NCBI GenBank assembly: GCA_023055425.1
Contig: JALGPY010000002.1
Span: 119,238,088-119,302,087, forward strand
Origin: Linanthus parryae
Lineage: Eukaryota > Streptophyta > Magnoliopsida > Ericales > Polemoniaceae
Length of the DNA: 64,000 nt
Reading direction: 5' to 3'
This document shows, piece by piece, positions 45,438-57,927 of the stretch; within the stretch, counting starts at the first letter, position 1; every line of letters begins with the position of its first letter. Below the pieces are notes generated by a model that saw nothing but the letters and a program-made list of their open reading frames with translations, was not told where the DNA came from and did no database searches. A program made the position numbers and the translations under genes.

Positions 45438-48048
45438 GCAAACATGAGGTAACTGGGTCGGGCCGTCGACTGTAAATTACAAGCGCTGGTTGGGAGGCAA
45501 CCCAACGTAGTAAGTTAGTTTAAATTATTTCAGTTTTATTTTCATTTTTGAATTTTGAGAGAGGTAAGATGAGTGGGTATTGACTTTGAATTTAGTATGT
45601 GCAGACACAGCAAAACGGAAAACAGGCAGAAAACATGAAAGAGGAAGAAAGAGAACATTTTTCTTTTTTTGAACAGTTGTGGGGTACTGCGTATATACGC
45701 AGACAGCACCCTCCAACTATCCAGGAAAAAAAATAGGACCCTTAAGCTACTGCCTGGGTATATTCGCAGGCTGCTGAGTATATACGCAGGCTGCTACGTA
45801 TATACGCAGGCTGCAGCACGTTTTTGCCCCATTTTAGTAATTTTGGCAAAAGTAGGGTTTTCAAGGCCGACGGGTTTGATGCCATTTTTGGTCTCTTCTC
45901 TCTCTCTACCTCCATACACAGATCCGTGGAGTTTGAAGCGAATTCAGAAAATTTCGTAGGAGGAAAGGCGAAAGAAGAGCGAAAAGGCAGATTTCCGAAA
46001 ACTTGAAGAATCGACCCCGGTGTGCTCTGGCACACTCGACCATCACAGGGACTCGTACGAGTTGGGGATTTTTCAGGAATGATTTTTCTGCAGAACAGAG
46101 CAATCGACCCCGGTGTACAATAGTATAGTCGACCATACGGGAGCACATTGTCACACACAATGGTGCTCGGGGATTGCACATTTGAAGAGAGCATATAGAG
46201 CCCGGGAGGTTGACAACTTCCGTCGAGAAATTTTCTCGCGGCCGGTCAACGGTCCTGCTCTGTCAGAATCTGCGGAAAAGTCAGCACCCGTAAGAACCGA
46301 CTCCGGGTGCACAGGTTCAATTTCTGTCTCTCGCTTTATTTTTCTGCATATACTACCAGTTGTTCCCATTCGATGAGGCAAGCCAGCTCATCCAATCCAG
46401 ATTATATGCCTGATGAATAGTACCATTAGGGCATGGCACCATCCAGTGTGGGGGTGGTGGCGTTGTAACTGCATTACTTTTTATTTAAAAAATAATAATA
46501 ATAAATTTTGATGAAAATTGAAAATTTTGAGACTGGGAGAAGGATTTAGCTTAAAACTGGAGAGAGCTTAATGATAGAAAATTTCCCAAAATAGACGAAG
46601 TTAGGTGAGGAAGAGCTGCGAGAATCTGTCTAGGGGAGTTAATAGAGCCAATGCACTTCAGAAAACGCAAGTTGCTGTCTACCGAGCCATGTATCCGACT
46701 AGCTGCCAGACTACTGTCACTAGGTAGCCGTCAACCCGCCATCACGGTCACCACATCATTTGGTGGAGTGATAGACCATAGGGGACTTCATGTCCTGTCT
46801 CGCGCCTTAGGTCCACTAGTGAGTCCCGTTGATCCATTAACCCTTTTCTTGGTAACCGTTTGACCTAGGAAGCTGTTTTTTGATACTCACATCATTGTTA
46901 GTATTTTTACCTTTCCTACGCGTCATGGCACGAGGGAGTTGAGTTGAGGGAGATTTTCTGGGGTAGAGCATAATTGTCATATTTGATAGTGGATGAGCGT
47001 CATATTTTTATATTTGAGGGTGTGTAAGGGTGAGATAGTGACGTCAGCACACTTTCGTGTGGCGGTGACTCACGACATTACACCGTGAGCACAGGAGGAG
47101 AGCCGTAGTGCGTGAATTTTCCGCACAACATGGGGAACTTGGGTTGACAGGGTTGATAGGAGGACGCGTTGTGCTATTTAGACATCCTTGGTGTGAGGAG
47201 GATCGGTTGGAAAAGAGCGATTATTTTACAGATTGACTACATGGTTCGAAATTAGTGTGGGGGTGGTCGTTTCAGATTTTATTTGAGTATTTTTCTGCCA
47301 CCCCACATTTTTGGTTTATCATAGAGTTGGCTTGGTTTATAATATTGTGTTGCCCCGCAAAAAAATGAAAAAAAAAAAACGAAAAAAAAATAGAAAAAAA
47401 AAGAGGAAGAAAAGAAAAAAAAAGTATCAAAGGCAGAAAATTCAGGGTGCTTGATTGATTTTATTTCAAAACGCCGGGCCGACAATTTTTATCACAGTTT
47501 CACATTCGTTCACAGTTGTGGCCGCGAAAACGGCATGAACACTGAAATTGTGGAAATTGAGTGTCTAGAATCTTAGGTGATTTGGGTCAGTTTATGTCGT
47601 CTTGGTGAGGGAGTGTGAGATTGGGGTGTGTGTGAGTGTGCTGTGACGTAGGACATCGCTTCTAAATGACTTATCCTACCATCCCAAAGCCGGCAGAGTT
47701 ACATTACACCCGGAGTAAAAGCACGGAAGGTGTGCGTTAGGGATACGTTCGGTTTGCGTGCAAAAGCGGAAGTAAGAGGTGTCCGTGCTTGTTCCTGACC
47801 TAGGCTGGCCGCGAGCTCTTCCGATCACCGCAGTTTCTGAAATATAGGGGAATATAAGAACTTAATGATGTTCAGTTTGAGTTGAAGATATTGCCCAGTC
47901 TCACCAAAAATATAAACTGTTTTTGTAGTACTTCTACTGTTTTTAAATAAGTGCAGTTACACTGCTCTGGATTGATTCGGGATAGTATGCATTGGTAGTA
48001 TATAACTGGAGGTTGCTCGGGACTAGCAAAGTTTAGTGTGGAAGTATT
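45438..48048 (+). other. Athila 3' untranslated region and PPT
   Basis: 2.6 kb without a gene. It includes a palindrome cluster (45687-45815), two blocks starting atcgaccccggtgt (46011 and 46091), an A-rich stretch (47359-47430), and the PPT-like tttagtgtggaagtatt right before the LTR at 48049. Long 3' non-coding regions are normal in Athila elements. Confidence 0.75.
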
Positions 48049-50009
48049 TGATAACGCCCAAATAGGGGTTATCTTATAGTCCGAAAAGATGTGTATGTGT
48101 GCTGGAAAACTGCGTTTTAGCCAGAATTCACCCTCGGAAAGCCTTGGTTTTAGGAACGAGATGTTTATTAGCTCAACATGAATTTCTGCTTATTTTGCGC
48201 ATTTCGAGAAATGATCGCGGGTTTGTTCATGTTGTCTTTACAGGAACAGGTTCGGGAAGTGCATTGGGATGCGTGCCGAGACAGAACTGCGTTCACCTCG
48301 GGAAACGTGCAGAAAATGCTCGGAGCAGGATTGGACCGAGACTGGTAAAAGGGAGAGTGGAATAGAAAATGAAAAGACTGGAGGAAAAACGAGCAGTAAA
48401 AACCGACCGAGGAAACTGAAAACGCCAAAATCGAGAATCACCGGGATGCGCTCGGTTGACAATATCTTGAGCTTGACTTGGAATTTTGAAGTGAAACCAC
48501 GGGCAAAAAAAACGGAGATGTTAAGGGCTTTCCGAAAACAAGTTATAATGATGAAACGGAGTCCGACCGAAAAACCGAATCTCGTCAAGTGTGGGTCCCA
48601 GACAGGCCACGCCCAAGTAAGAAGTCTCGGTTCCCGGTGTCCAAAGTCGTGAGCAGCTATTTCAGGTTCATGATGATTTCCGGACAGTTCTGACCCAGGG
48701 GTATTTGGGTCATTTGGCACCGGAGCCGGGTTCTCGGAAGTCGAGTCGGGATTTTGGCGCCCCGATTCAGTAAGCAATCTTTCTAGGGGGTTTCACATGC
48801 ACACAAGAGCTTCGTACGCACAAGAGGAGAGAGAAAACGAAGACGACATGTCCCTGCCTGCGTATATACGCAGACGATGTGTGTATATACGCCGACAGGG
48901 AGAAAATAGGCCTTGAAAAATGTTGCTGCCTGAGTATATACACAGCCAGCTGAGTATATATGCAGAGAACGCGTATTCCGAGGTGGTTCCGGGTCCAGTG
49001 GCATTTTCGTAATTATTTTAGTTTCAAGAAACGTCTTCGGCATTATATAAAGACTCGTCCAGACTCGTTTTGGACACAACACAACACAACCAAGGCAGAA
49101 GTTCGGGAGCATCCCGGGAGAGCACGAAAGCGCGATTCCAGATTTCGAAGACCTAGTTTTATCTTATTCTCTCTCTCATTCAAAAACTGTGTTATTTACG
49201 TTATGAATTTCATTAGCTAAACTTTTACCTAGGTTCTCGGTGAACCTAGGGTTTCATTTTAAAAAGATTAGTTCTACGTTTTGACTATGAATTCATGATC
49301 GTACTATCTTAATTCAGCAGTTTTTATCAGTTATTCTGTATTTGAATTTTATTGTTTATGCATGATCGGAGTAGCTTACCAGAATTGCTACAGACCCGAG
49401 CCGGTAGGTGAAAACGTCCGGTTAGGTTTAGGAAGAGAAGACAAAATTTAGCACCTTACCCCGATGGGCCGACTAGCGAGGGGAGTTAGGACTAGCCTGA
49501 AATCGTTGAGACCAACTGTTAGAGAATCGGACCCGGGCCATCAGGACAGGTTAGAAACCCTAGCAGACTTAGAACGAGACTGCAGACTTAGGCAGCTTAA
49601 CAGGATTCTGACAGTCTGCAGGATTGTGATAACGTGTAGGAAAAGAAAAGATACTGCACAATTGGTACGTGGCACGGATAACGAGACTGCTGTGTGTTTT
49701 CATGTCAAATAAAGAACGAAAATCTGAAGAGACCCTAGGGGATCCGGGACCTAGTATCTCAAACCCTAGTTTTACAACCTTAAGATTATTTAGAAAATTC
49801 TAACATAAAGATTTATGTTTCAGTTATTTACTCTCAGTACTTAGTTAGCAAACAAACTCTCAAAATATTCCTCCTTTTACACTCTGCAACTTAAATTTGA
49901 TTACTAGAAAAACCTGCAAAGTCCCTGTGGGATCGATAATCCGAGTTGAAAATACTCTCTATATTTCTTGATTCGTACACTTGCGAATAGTACGCTAGAA
50001 AGCGCATCA
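48049..50009 (+). repeat. Athila 3' LTR
   Basis: Starts tgataacgcccaaatagg and ends agaaagcgcatca. It is colinear with 40615-42613 but has four instead of six palindrome units (48858-48965), which accounts for the 38-bp length difference. Confidence 0.93.
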
Positions 50010-50116
50010 ATGACAAAAAAAATCAAAAAAAAAAAAGCACGATAGCAAATTAGGAGAGCAGCAGCCTTTGTACCTAATTCTCCACCCCCCCCCCCCCCCC
50101 AAAAAAATAAAATTAG

Positions 50117-51163
50117 GGTTAATGCATGTTACCCCCATGTGGTTAGATGTTTGTGCGAAAGACTCCCCTATGGTCTTAAATGATGCAAAATGCGTCCTTG
50201 TGGTTTAGTTTTCGTTGGGGAGGGGGTAAATTCCGTTAACTGGGTCAAAAAGACATAAGTACCCTTTGATATATATCCTAACCTTATCAGTTTTTCTTCT
50301 CACTTTCTCTCTCTAACTCTTTTCGTTCTCTCTCTTCTCCTTCCATCTTCTTCTCCTTCCAGCTTCATCTTCAGATCTTGAGGCTGCGTCGACGACGGCC
50401 GGTGATTGATGACACGGTGGAGCATCCTCTCCTCTTCCTCCTCCTTTGTCCTTCTTCAAGATCTATTTTCTTAATTTCTTTTTTCTGTTTTCTCCTCCGC
50501 GTTCTTCCATTTTATTCTCCTTATTCCTCCTTCTCCAGATATGGAGGATGCTGAGGACACGGCAGCAGGCAATGTAGGACGCGGCGGCAAGCAACGGAGG
50601 TTCTTCCTTGTTCTTTCTTCATCCAGATCTGTTGTACTATTTTTTTTTCTTTTTTTTTCTGCTCCTTCCTTTTCTCTCCAGTCGCGGTCAAAGAGTCCGA
50701 GGATTTGCTTACAGGTTACTGTCACAACCATTAAAAAGGAAACCCACACAAAGAACACAACTCTCTGGAGACGAAGAAATACACATCTTAGGGAAGACGA
50801 GAGCAAGACTGTGATAATGAACACATCGATATGTTTGATTTTCACCTCAATTATGTTTTCAATTCAAATTGTTAGAGGGATTGATTTTGATCTCAATCTG
50901 AATTCGATTGGGTTTGAAGCTTTTTTTAACTAATAAAAGATTTGGTTTATGTACTTGGGATAATAGTTATGGTTGCAATTTGGGTATATAATTTGTACTA
51001 ATGATTCTGTTTTGGGTTGTATGTGGTGGGATCTTCAGACTATGTCCAACAATGGTGCACGGGGGCACCATGACCCTAATTAGTTGCTTCAACAACAAGG
51101 GGACGGGGAGGTCGCCATGTTAATCAGGCGTGGAAGGGGGGGGGGGGGGGTGGAGACCGTGGG

Positions 51164-51198
<35 letters not shown>

Positions 51199-51956
51199 AG
51201 GTGGAGACCCTTGCACGGTCCCACGGTCTCGTGATGCTTTTCTTTTTTTTCCTTTTGTTTGTGTTTTCATTTTCTTTCTAATAAACTTATGTATTTTCTT
51301 TTTGGGAAAAAGATGTGATGAGTATTATTTTTTAGGAACTTTTTTTAGGTAGTATTGTAAGTAACTATTTAATATAGTTGTGCAAAAGTAATAATTTTTA
51401 ATAGGTTATAATATTAAATAATATATTATTTTATAAATACTAATGGTTATTTGTGATGTATAATTGTTAATGTATGAAAATTTGATAATTTAAATAAACA
51501 AACATATTAAAAGTTTTCATTAAAATATAATAAGAGGGGTGGGGGAGGTCACATACTATTGTAGAACAAATGGCAAATTTGTAAATATTAGGTCAATTAT
51601 GATAGAAAGTGGTGGGTCAGGTGGGGGTGGGGGGAGTACCACTGCTGGACTCAGTCTCATCTCCATTCATCTTCATCTACTTCCATTCTCATCTTTTTTT
51701 ATGTATAACAAAAGGGGGTAAAATAACAAAATGGTGTAAGAATGCAATTAATATTTTTTTTGTTTTTTAATCATTGTTGACATTACTTTCGAGATTGAGG
51801 GTATAGTAGACATTTCAAGTGTAATTTTTTACAGACTCGGTTAGATTTAACGGAAACGCACATAATTGAAACCACATGTAGTGGCTTTGCATCATCTGAG
51901 ACCACTGGTGTCTATTGCAAAACCCCTAACCACAAGGGGGTAAAATGCAATTAACC
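50117..51956. mobile_element. Non-autonomous DNA transposon with long inverted ends (MULE-like)
   Basis: ggttaatgcatgttaccccc at 50117 faces its inverse gggggtaaaatgcaattaac at the right end (51937-51956). Similarity continues inward for more than 100 bp (gatgcaaa, gtggttt, cgttaa...). The 1840-bp body has no transposase. It holds CT-rich, G-rich (a long G run near 51160-51197) and AT-rich tracts. Short frames inside (such as 50541-50933) resemble nothing I know. No clean target duplication was seen; a LINE tail abuts the right end. Confidence 0.65.
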
Positions 51957-52560
51957 TTTTTTTGCAAGCCGAGAAGAACTTCATATTACTAAAACGAACG
52001 AGTACACCGATAACATAGAGAACATAGAAACTGGACAAAAAACCACTAAGCACTACACCATGAATTCCTAACGGCTAAACGAAGCATCAGACGGCCAAAG
52101 CCCAAAAAACAAAGCCAAAAGAATCCTCCAGAAAGCAGGAAACAAACTCAAGTTCAAAGAACCGAGAAAACACATTAAAATATATACATCAAAAGAGAGA
52201 CTAAAATCCAGCAACCTAAGCATCGGTGAAAGGAATGATGGTTGCAGCAAGCTCATCACCAGGCAGGGGAGCAAGAACCGGATCCTGCGAAGCACCAAAC
52301 TGGGCATCCGAAGGGAAAATGGAGGACCAGGGGTCATCCATCAAAGCCACATCCTCAGGAGCAGCATAGCTAATACATCAGTACTAGAGGATCCATGGAA
52401 ACCAGGGGGAGGCTGAACGGCAAGAGGGGACGCTTCTGCCATAGGCACCACTGCGGAGAAGCAAATTGAATATGTCCAGGCACCCAAACAGGCTCCTCTT
52501 CACCCACAGCCACTTCCACTAGACCCATCAAGATCTAAAAGAAACGAGAAAGAAACGAAA
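51957..52560 (-). mobile_element. LINE 3' end with short poly(A)
   Basis: On the minus strand the sequence ends 'tagtaatatgaagttcttct cggcttgc' followed by an A-run (T-run at 51957-51963), a typical plant L1 3' end. The region upstream (52070-52560) has only broken frames. Confidence 0.7.
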
Positions 52561-53583
52561 AAAATTAATCCTTCAAATGACAAGATGCTAAAATAGAAGC
52601 TGCGTTGGCATTTGCTTGCTGCAAGAGGTTCTCTATGGAGAAGAGCTGTTTTCAAAAATCATTTTGTTTCTTGTGTTCCAAATAGTCCAAAAGATAGCAG
52701 CAAACCAATGTCATGTGGCTGGGATTGCAGTTTCTTTTTTTCTTTTTAGCCATCGTTTGATCCATAATATTAAGTCAGTATGGGGGTGGGGGATAAAATT
52801 TATAGAAGCCACTTTCCAAAGTCCTTGAGCTCTAGGACAAGCAAAGAAAATATTAGGGAGGTTTCAGTAGTATTAGGAAAAATAGGACAATGAGGACTAA
52901 TTGAATTAATCCAAGCATGCAAGTTTTCAATTGTAGGAAGAGAGTTAGTGAGTATTCTCCAAAAAAGGGCAACAATATGAGATGGAAGCCTGGAAGACCA
53001 AAGATTCTTCCAATCAAAACAGTAGGGAATCTTTTAAATTAAATATATTTTGTAAGCAGATGAGGAGAGGTTTTGAATCATATAAGCAGAGCCGACTGAA
53101 AAAAAAAATCTCATGGAGGAGGGCTGTCAGAAAGGAAGATCATTGTTCTCACTATCACTATGGGAGAAAGGCAAATCCAGAATAAGCTTGCTTAGCCAAG
53201 GAGGGAAGATCTGCTCAATAATGCTGACATTCAAATGGGAAGAATCATCATGCAGGAGTTGAGAGAGACATTTGTAGTTACTGCTTTCATCAGTGAGCTT
53301 TAAACATTCTGTAATAAAGTCCCTGGAACAGAAGGAATCCAACTTCCTGCTCTAATCCATATAGAATTACTTGTGGAATCCTCCATGAAAGCCCCAATTT
53401 AAGAGTATCATTTCCTTTACAAATAGCCTCCCAAGCACAAGAAGAAGCAAGTTTCATTTTCAAAGCAAGAAAGGGATTTCTCTTACAATATTTTGTTGTA
53501 AAAGAAGTACTGAAATAGGAAGTTGGGTCAGAGATCATTCTCCAACTATTTTTTGATAAGTGAGTCTTATTAAAACAATTCAA
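52561..53583 (-). pseudogene. LINE ORF2 C-terminus (zf-RVT region), broken
   Basis: 53583-53290 contains NKTHLSKNSWRMISDPTSYF and AWEAICKGNDTLKLGLSWRI, which match the conserved 'A.L.KW.WR.L..P.SL' and 'SW.WRSIL.GR.LL..G' blocks after the RT of plant LINEs. Around 52930-52640 the zf-RVT pattern HCPIFPNTTET...FACPRAQGLW can be read. Many stops are present. Confidence 0.8.
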
Positions 53584-54759
53584 GTTTTTATATCCTAAGC
53601 CTCCTGTCCCAGTGCTATTACAAAGGAAATTTCAAGAGAGCAAGTGAATTCCTTTCTTTTGATGGTTTCCAAACCAGATAATTTGGAAAGCACGGAAGTG
53701 ATGGTAGCACAAGATTTCTTGGGAAAGAGACAAATAGACAAAGGGTAAACAAGAGTGCTATTTATAATAGCTTTGATAAGAGTACTCTACCTAAGATGTT
53801 AATTATAAGCGCACTCCAACCAGAACATATGCAAGAAACTTTTTGGATGGTATTCTTAACTAGATCACATTAGACCATTTAAGATCTAGGTGGATGCCAA
53901 GGTATTTGCCTATGAAATCTTGAGGCTGAAGATCCAGGGCCCGAGTGAAAGAGATCCTACCTTCTAAATTCAATTTGGACCAAAAATCAGCGAAGATTTG
54001 TGAATATTTATAGCTTGGCTAGATTGCTTAGCATATTAATTTAGAATATTTTTAAGGTTAAGAGCTGTATTAGCTAGATTTTGAAAAAGAGTAGAGTGTC
54101 ATCTGCAAATTGGAGATGAGAGTAGTGTGATTTCTTGAGAAAGTAAAGTCACAATGTAGCTTATCATGCTCATCTGCTGCTTGCAGAGAGCTAGATCGGA
54201 CTTTTGCACAAAGAGAGAAAAGGAAGAGAGAAAGAGGATCCCCTTGCCTAAGCCGCCTTGAAGGATGAAAGAGCTCTGTTTTAGAGCCATGGATGAGGAA
54301 CAAATAGGAAATAGTTGTAACACATTGCATAATAAGCCTAATAAAACTAGAGGGGAAATGCATTTGGATCATTAGTTGGTCAAGGAAGTCCCATCTAACT
54401 CTATCAAAATCTTTTGAGATGTCTAACTTGAGTGCTCCAAGATTTGGATGAGAACTATTTTTTGCTTTGTGAATATTGTAAACTAGGTCTTATCCAATTA
54501 AGATACTGTCTTTAATTAATCTTTGAGGAACAAAACCATTCTGGTTGATAGAGATAAGAAGGGAAAAACTAGATTAAGTCTATTAGCTAACACTTTGGCA
54601 ATAATACGGTACACATAACATTAGAATGACTTAGAGGCCTATAATCACTAACTGTTTGTGGATTATGGCATTTGGGAATCAGTATAATATGAGTTTTATT
54701 TATCTCTCTCAACATGAACCCAGAGTCTAGAAAGAGAAGAACAGCTGAGGTGATACAGG
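53584..54759 (-). pseudogene. LINE reverse transcriptase, distal part, broken
   Basis: Blocks read on the minus strand: a degenerate 'THIVLIPK...NP..VSDYRPLS' region near 54700-54640 and IIAKVLANRLNLV near 54600-54570. Then comes LRQGDPLSLFLFSL at 54248-54208 and the catalytic block SHLQFADDTLLFF at 54120-54083, with FADD at 54098-54109. Multiple frame changes inactivate it. It is cut at 54759 by the copia insertion; the rest of RT resumes at 60788. Confidence 0.88.
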
Positions 54760-56161
54760 TGTAGGGTTTTGATACGGATTACGCGGCGGAATAACAATAA
54801 TCTTGTTCCGTTCGAAACCCTACAAGGATCACAAGAATAGCCATCATAATGATGGTAAAGGATAAAAGTATCATGTACCTTGTTTGTCTCATTTGATGAC
54901 TTCACGTGAAATAGTGTCCACGTCTTTATGGAATTCCACTCCCAGGATTGCTCCGGATCCTCGTTACACCTTTGTTCTAGCTAGGGAAGAAGGAGGAAGA
55001 AGAAGATCACGCAAAACGAGGTCAAGATGTCATGCCTCCTTGGTTGACGACGGGTAGGGGACGGGCTGCACTAGGAGTTCGGCCATAGTGTCTTGATTTC
55101 TCCTTGATTTGTTCTCTCTCTCCTGTGTGAAAAAAATCATAACACTTATTGAGAAAAATGCTAGGAGTTCCCTTATATAGTTAATAACTATTTATTAACT
55201 GCATATAAGCCCCAATACTAATCCTATAATATATGGATTAGTCCACCTTGAAAATTATTCCTACTAAGTTTTCATGTGGTTGCCTATTGATCCTTTTATA
55301 AATTAATCATATTAATTAATTGCCAATTCCGGTTTAATCTATACGGAGTGTGACCCCATAGGTTTCTACTTAGTTGGTATTAAAAATTACTAACATAGAG
55401 CGGCCTCTAGCAAGACATCTGTGCCACCCAAATAATAGAAATAGTCAGTAATCCAACAAACCTTGTGACCAATGTTACCGTATTGCATTGTCCCTTTGTC
55501 TCCATATTCGGATTGGACACGAGACATACAAGTCACGCTCGTATATCCAATTCATAGTTTACCGATCCTGGGAATAGTCTTATCCTTACAGTTAACATCA
55601 ATAGCCTATATTGATTTATCTAAGTCTTGCCAGACATTCTATAAGCACTACCCCTCGAGTGGCCGCGGATATTTGCTCATGTTATGAGGGAGGGACATAT
55701 CCTATCTACATCACTATCATCTCTAAGCTTGCTTCCTATCATGCCTGATAACTACCTTTATTGTAACCCGATTAAGGCGCAACGTTTGATAATATCAAAG
55801 CATGATATTTCACAACTAGAGTATCTAGTGACTTCAAGTCTAAGGACCACAATATCATTGTCACTACGAGAAGCACTTGTGACTTTAAGTAACTTGGATA
55901 GAGCCTTCTCGTTGTGGGTCAATCCAGTATGTCAATACCCCTAACGCATACCCATGTGCTAGACTGGATATCTCCATATCAATCTACCCACATTTTAGTC
56001 CATAGTTGACCGTTCTATTAATCAATATAATCGAGTAGGGATATTTAAGATAAACAACGCATTGTAATCTAAGGACTTCATTATATTAAATATCTACATA
56101 AATAATAAAATGTTTATTCTAGCCAAAATAATGTGCATACTAAATAAGATTTCCTCTAGGG
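54760..56161 (-). repeat. copia 3' LTR, U3 tip deleted
   Basis: Colinear with 59389-60787 from tgtagggttttgata to ctctaggg. The final 16 positions (TGTTGGAATAGATGCC on the minus strand) are absent, and gag sequence follows directly. Confidence 0.92.
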
Positions 56162-56870
56162 TTTTGCAGCTGCCTTGCCTTTCCCTTTGGAGGTGGAAGC
56201 AACTCGTTTACTCTTTCCTTCGGTCACCATCATATGGCCTTGCCCTTTCCCTAGTTGATGCTTTGTTCAGCTGTCCTCAACATATTGAGTAAATCTGGCA
56301 GAGGCCTGTTGATCTCATTCATGTTATAGTTCATAATGAACTGTCCATAACTATCAGGAAACGATTTCAAGATTAGATCAGTGGCCTACTCTTGACCTAT
56401 CGTAAACCCCAGGAGTGTGAGATTCTCTAACTACCCGATCATGTGGAGTACATGAGGTCCCACTGGGTTTTTCTTTGACAGATGACATTGGATAATGCCT
56501 TGGAAACTTCATACCCCTCAACCCTTGCCTGCTCTTGGAAGAGCTGCTTCAAGTGTATGATCATATCAAACGCAGACATGTTCTCATGTTGCTTCTGGAG
56601 TTCAGAGTTCATGCGGCAAAGCATGAGGCAGGCCACATCAGTGGCTTCGTCAACGATCTTCTGAGATGCCTTTAAGGCTACAGCAGAATTATTTTCTGGA
56701 TCCTCAGGAACTTGCTCTTCTAGAATGTACAGTTTCTTTTCTTGCATGAGAACGATTCTCAAGTTTCTGTACGAGTCCAGAAAGTTTGTTCCAGAAAGCT
56801 TGTCCTTCTCATGGACTGATCGTAGGGATTGTGATGAATTCGATGAATTGTTTGCAATTGCAATTCTACA
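56162..56870 (-). pseudogene. copia gag in the gag-only element, broken
   Basis: The N-terminal part (to about 56439) reads KLSGTNFLDSYRNLRIVLMQ and LEEQVPEDPENNSAVALKAS. It continues with MLCRMNSELQKQHENMSAFD, the UBN2/gag_2 pattern with a conserved MNSELQKQ-E-M block. After 56480 the frame breaks, but homology to the other gag copy (236-600) continues to 56162. No knuckle or pol follows. Confidence 0.88.
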
Positions 56871-57919
56871 AAATGAGAAATGTACAAGTTTTAGTATTTT
56901 GTGAATAAATAACTACATTTATTAATGGCTGGATTATTAAACATAGCTTCTACTATTTTTCTCGGATTAATAACTCTCCATATTAATGCGTAAAATATCA
57001 TTATATTTTCTAGTGGGCCAAGATCCATATTTCACTTATTTTTGAGCTTGCTTTGGCAAGTCACCAAAAAATAGTTATTTAGGTAGGAACAATTTCCAAT
57101 TGCATCCTATTCAACTCTTGGTTCAATTGGGAAAATAACTCATTATTTTTCTATCCCATAGATAATCCTGATTGTTTGCCTCAAGGCTTCCATTCCTATT
57201 GAGGTAGCCTAGTTGCGTCCAACCTCTTACTTCAACAATCGCACATTACTAACTTGTGCCGTCGTGCCACCTCATGATGAATAAAGTCGCCTTGCTTTGG
57301 CAAGCCCGAAATTGATAAATCATGATAATGACGAGTGTTTAGGCTTTCATTCCTATCGAGGTAGCCTAGTTGCGTCCAACCTCTTACTTCAACAATCGCA
57401 CATTACTAGCTTGTGTCGTTGTGCCACATCCTGATGAATCAAGTCGCCTTGCCTTGGGAAGCCCGAACTTGATAAATCATGATAATTACGAGTGCTAAGT
57501 AACGAGAAGGTGAAACACGATATTTAAATTTGAGGGATTTTCATTTAATTTTAATTGTTTTGTCGATCCATATCAATTGATCTACTTATTTGGGTTGGGC
57601 AATCCCAAAATAAAAGATCCTGGTTGTATTATCTTGTTACCTGTTTGCATGCATCATCCATACACCAACAATAAATAACAAGACAATAAATAAACAACCA
57701 CAAACAATAAATAAACGTGATTTGGATATGGCCTCCGAAAACTAAGATATTCCCAAGCCAATGAGAATATCTATAAGCCCATCTCCATGTGCCTCCATCT
57801 TTTAGTCCATGCGCCTTAGCTTGTGGAATTCTGCCATCTTGTGGTTTCTTCAATTATTTAGGCTTATTCTCCACGTATTGACTATCATCCACTCTATCTA
57901 ATTCTAGCTAACATCTATA
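56871..57919 (-). other. Leader of the gag-only copia element, proximal part
   Basis: This stretch has no gene. A ~135-bp block (cattcctat(c/t)gaggtagcctag...) occurs twice, at about 57189-57325 and 57348-57480. The sequence is related to 1020-1860. Confidence 0.7.
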
Positions 57920-57927
57920 CTAAATAG

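Larger units (their letters stand above)
40615..50009 (+). mobile_element. Athila-type Ty3/gypsy element, internally deleted
   Basis: This 9395-bp element is flanked by a perfect 5-bp target duplication ATGAC (40610-40614 and 50010-50014). It has two LTRs of 1999 and 1961 bp, a PBS, gag, protease, and a fragment of integrase. RT, RNase H and the integrase catalytic core are gone. The gag frame is broken. The LTRs differ by scattered substitutions and by two ~20-bp repeat units. Confidence 0.95.

Noticed and set aside
50471..50933. Opposed ~125-130-aa open frames
   Set aside because: CT/GA-rich composition inside the DNA transposon; no domain and no splice-supported gene model.
51084..51281. 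Glycine-rich open frame
   Set aside because: Produced by the long G run inside the inverted-repeat transposon.
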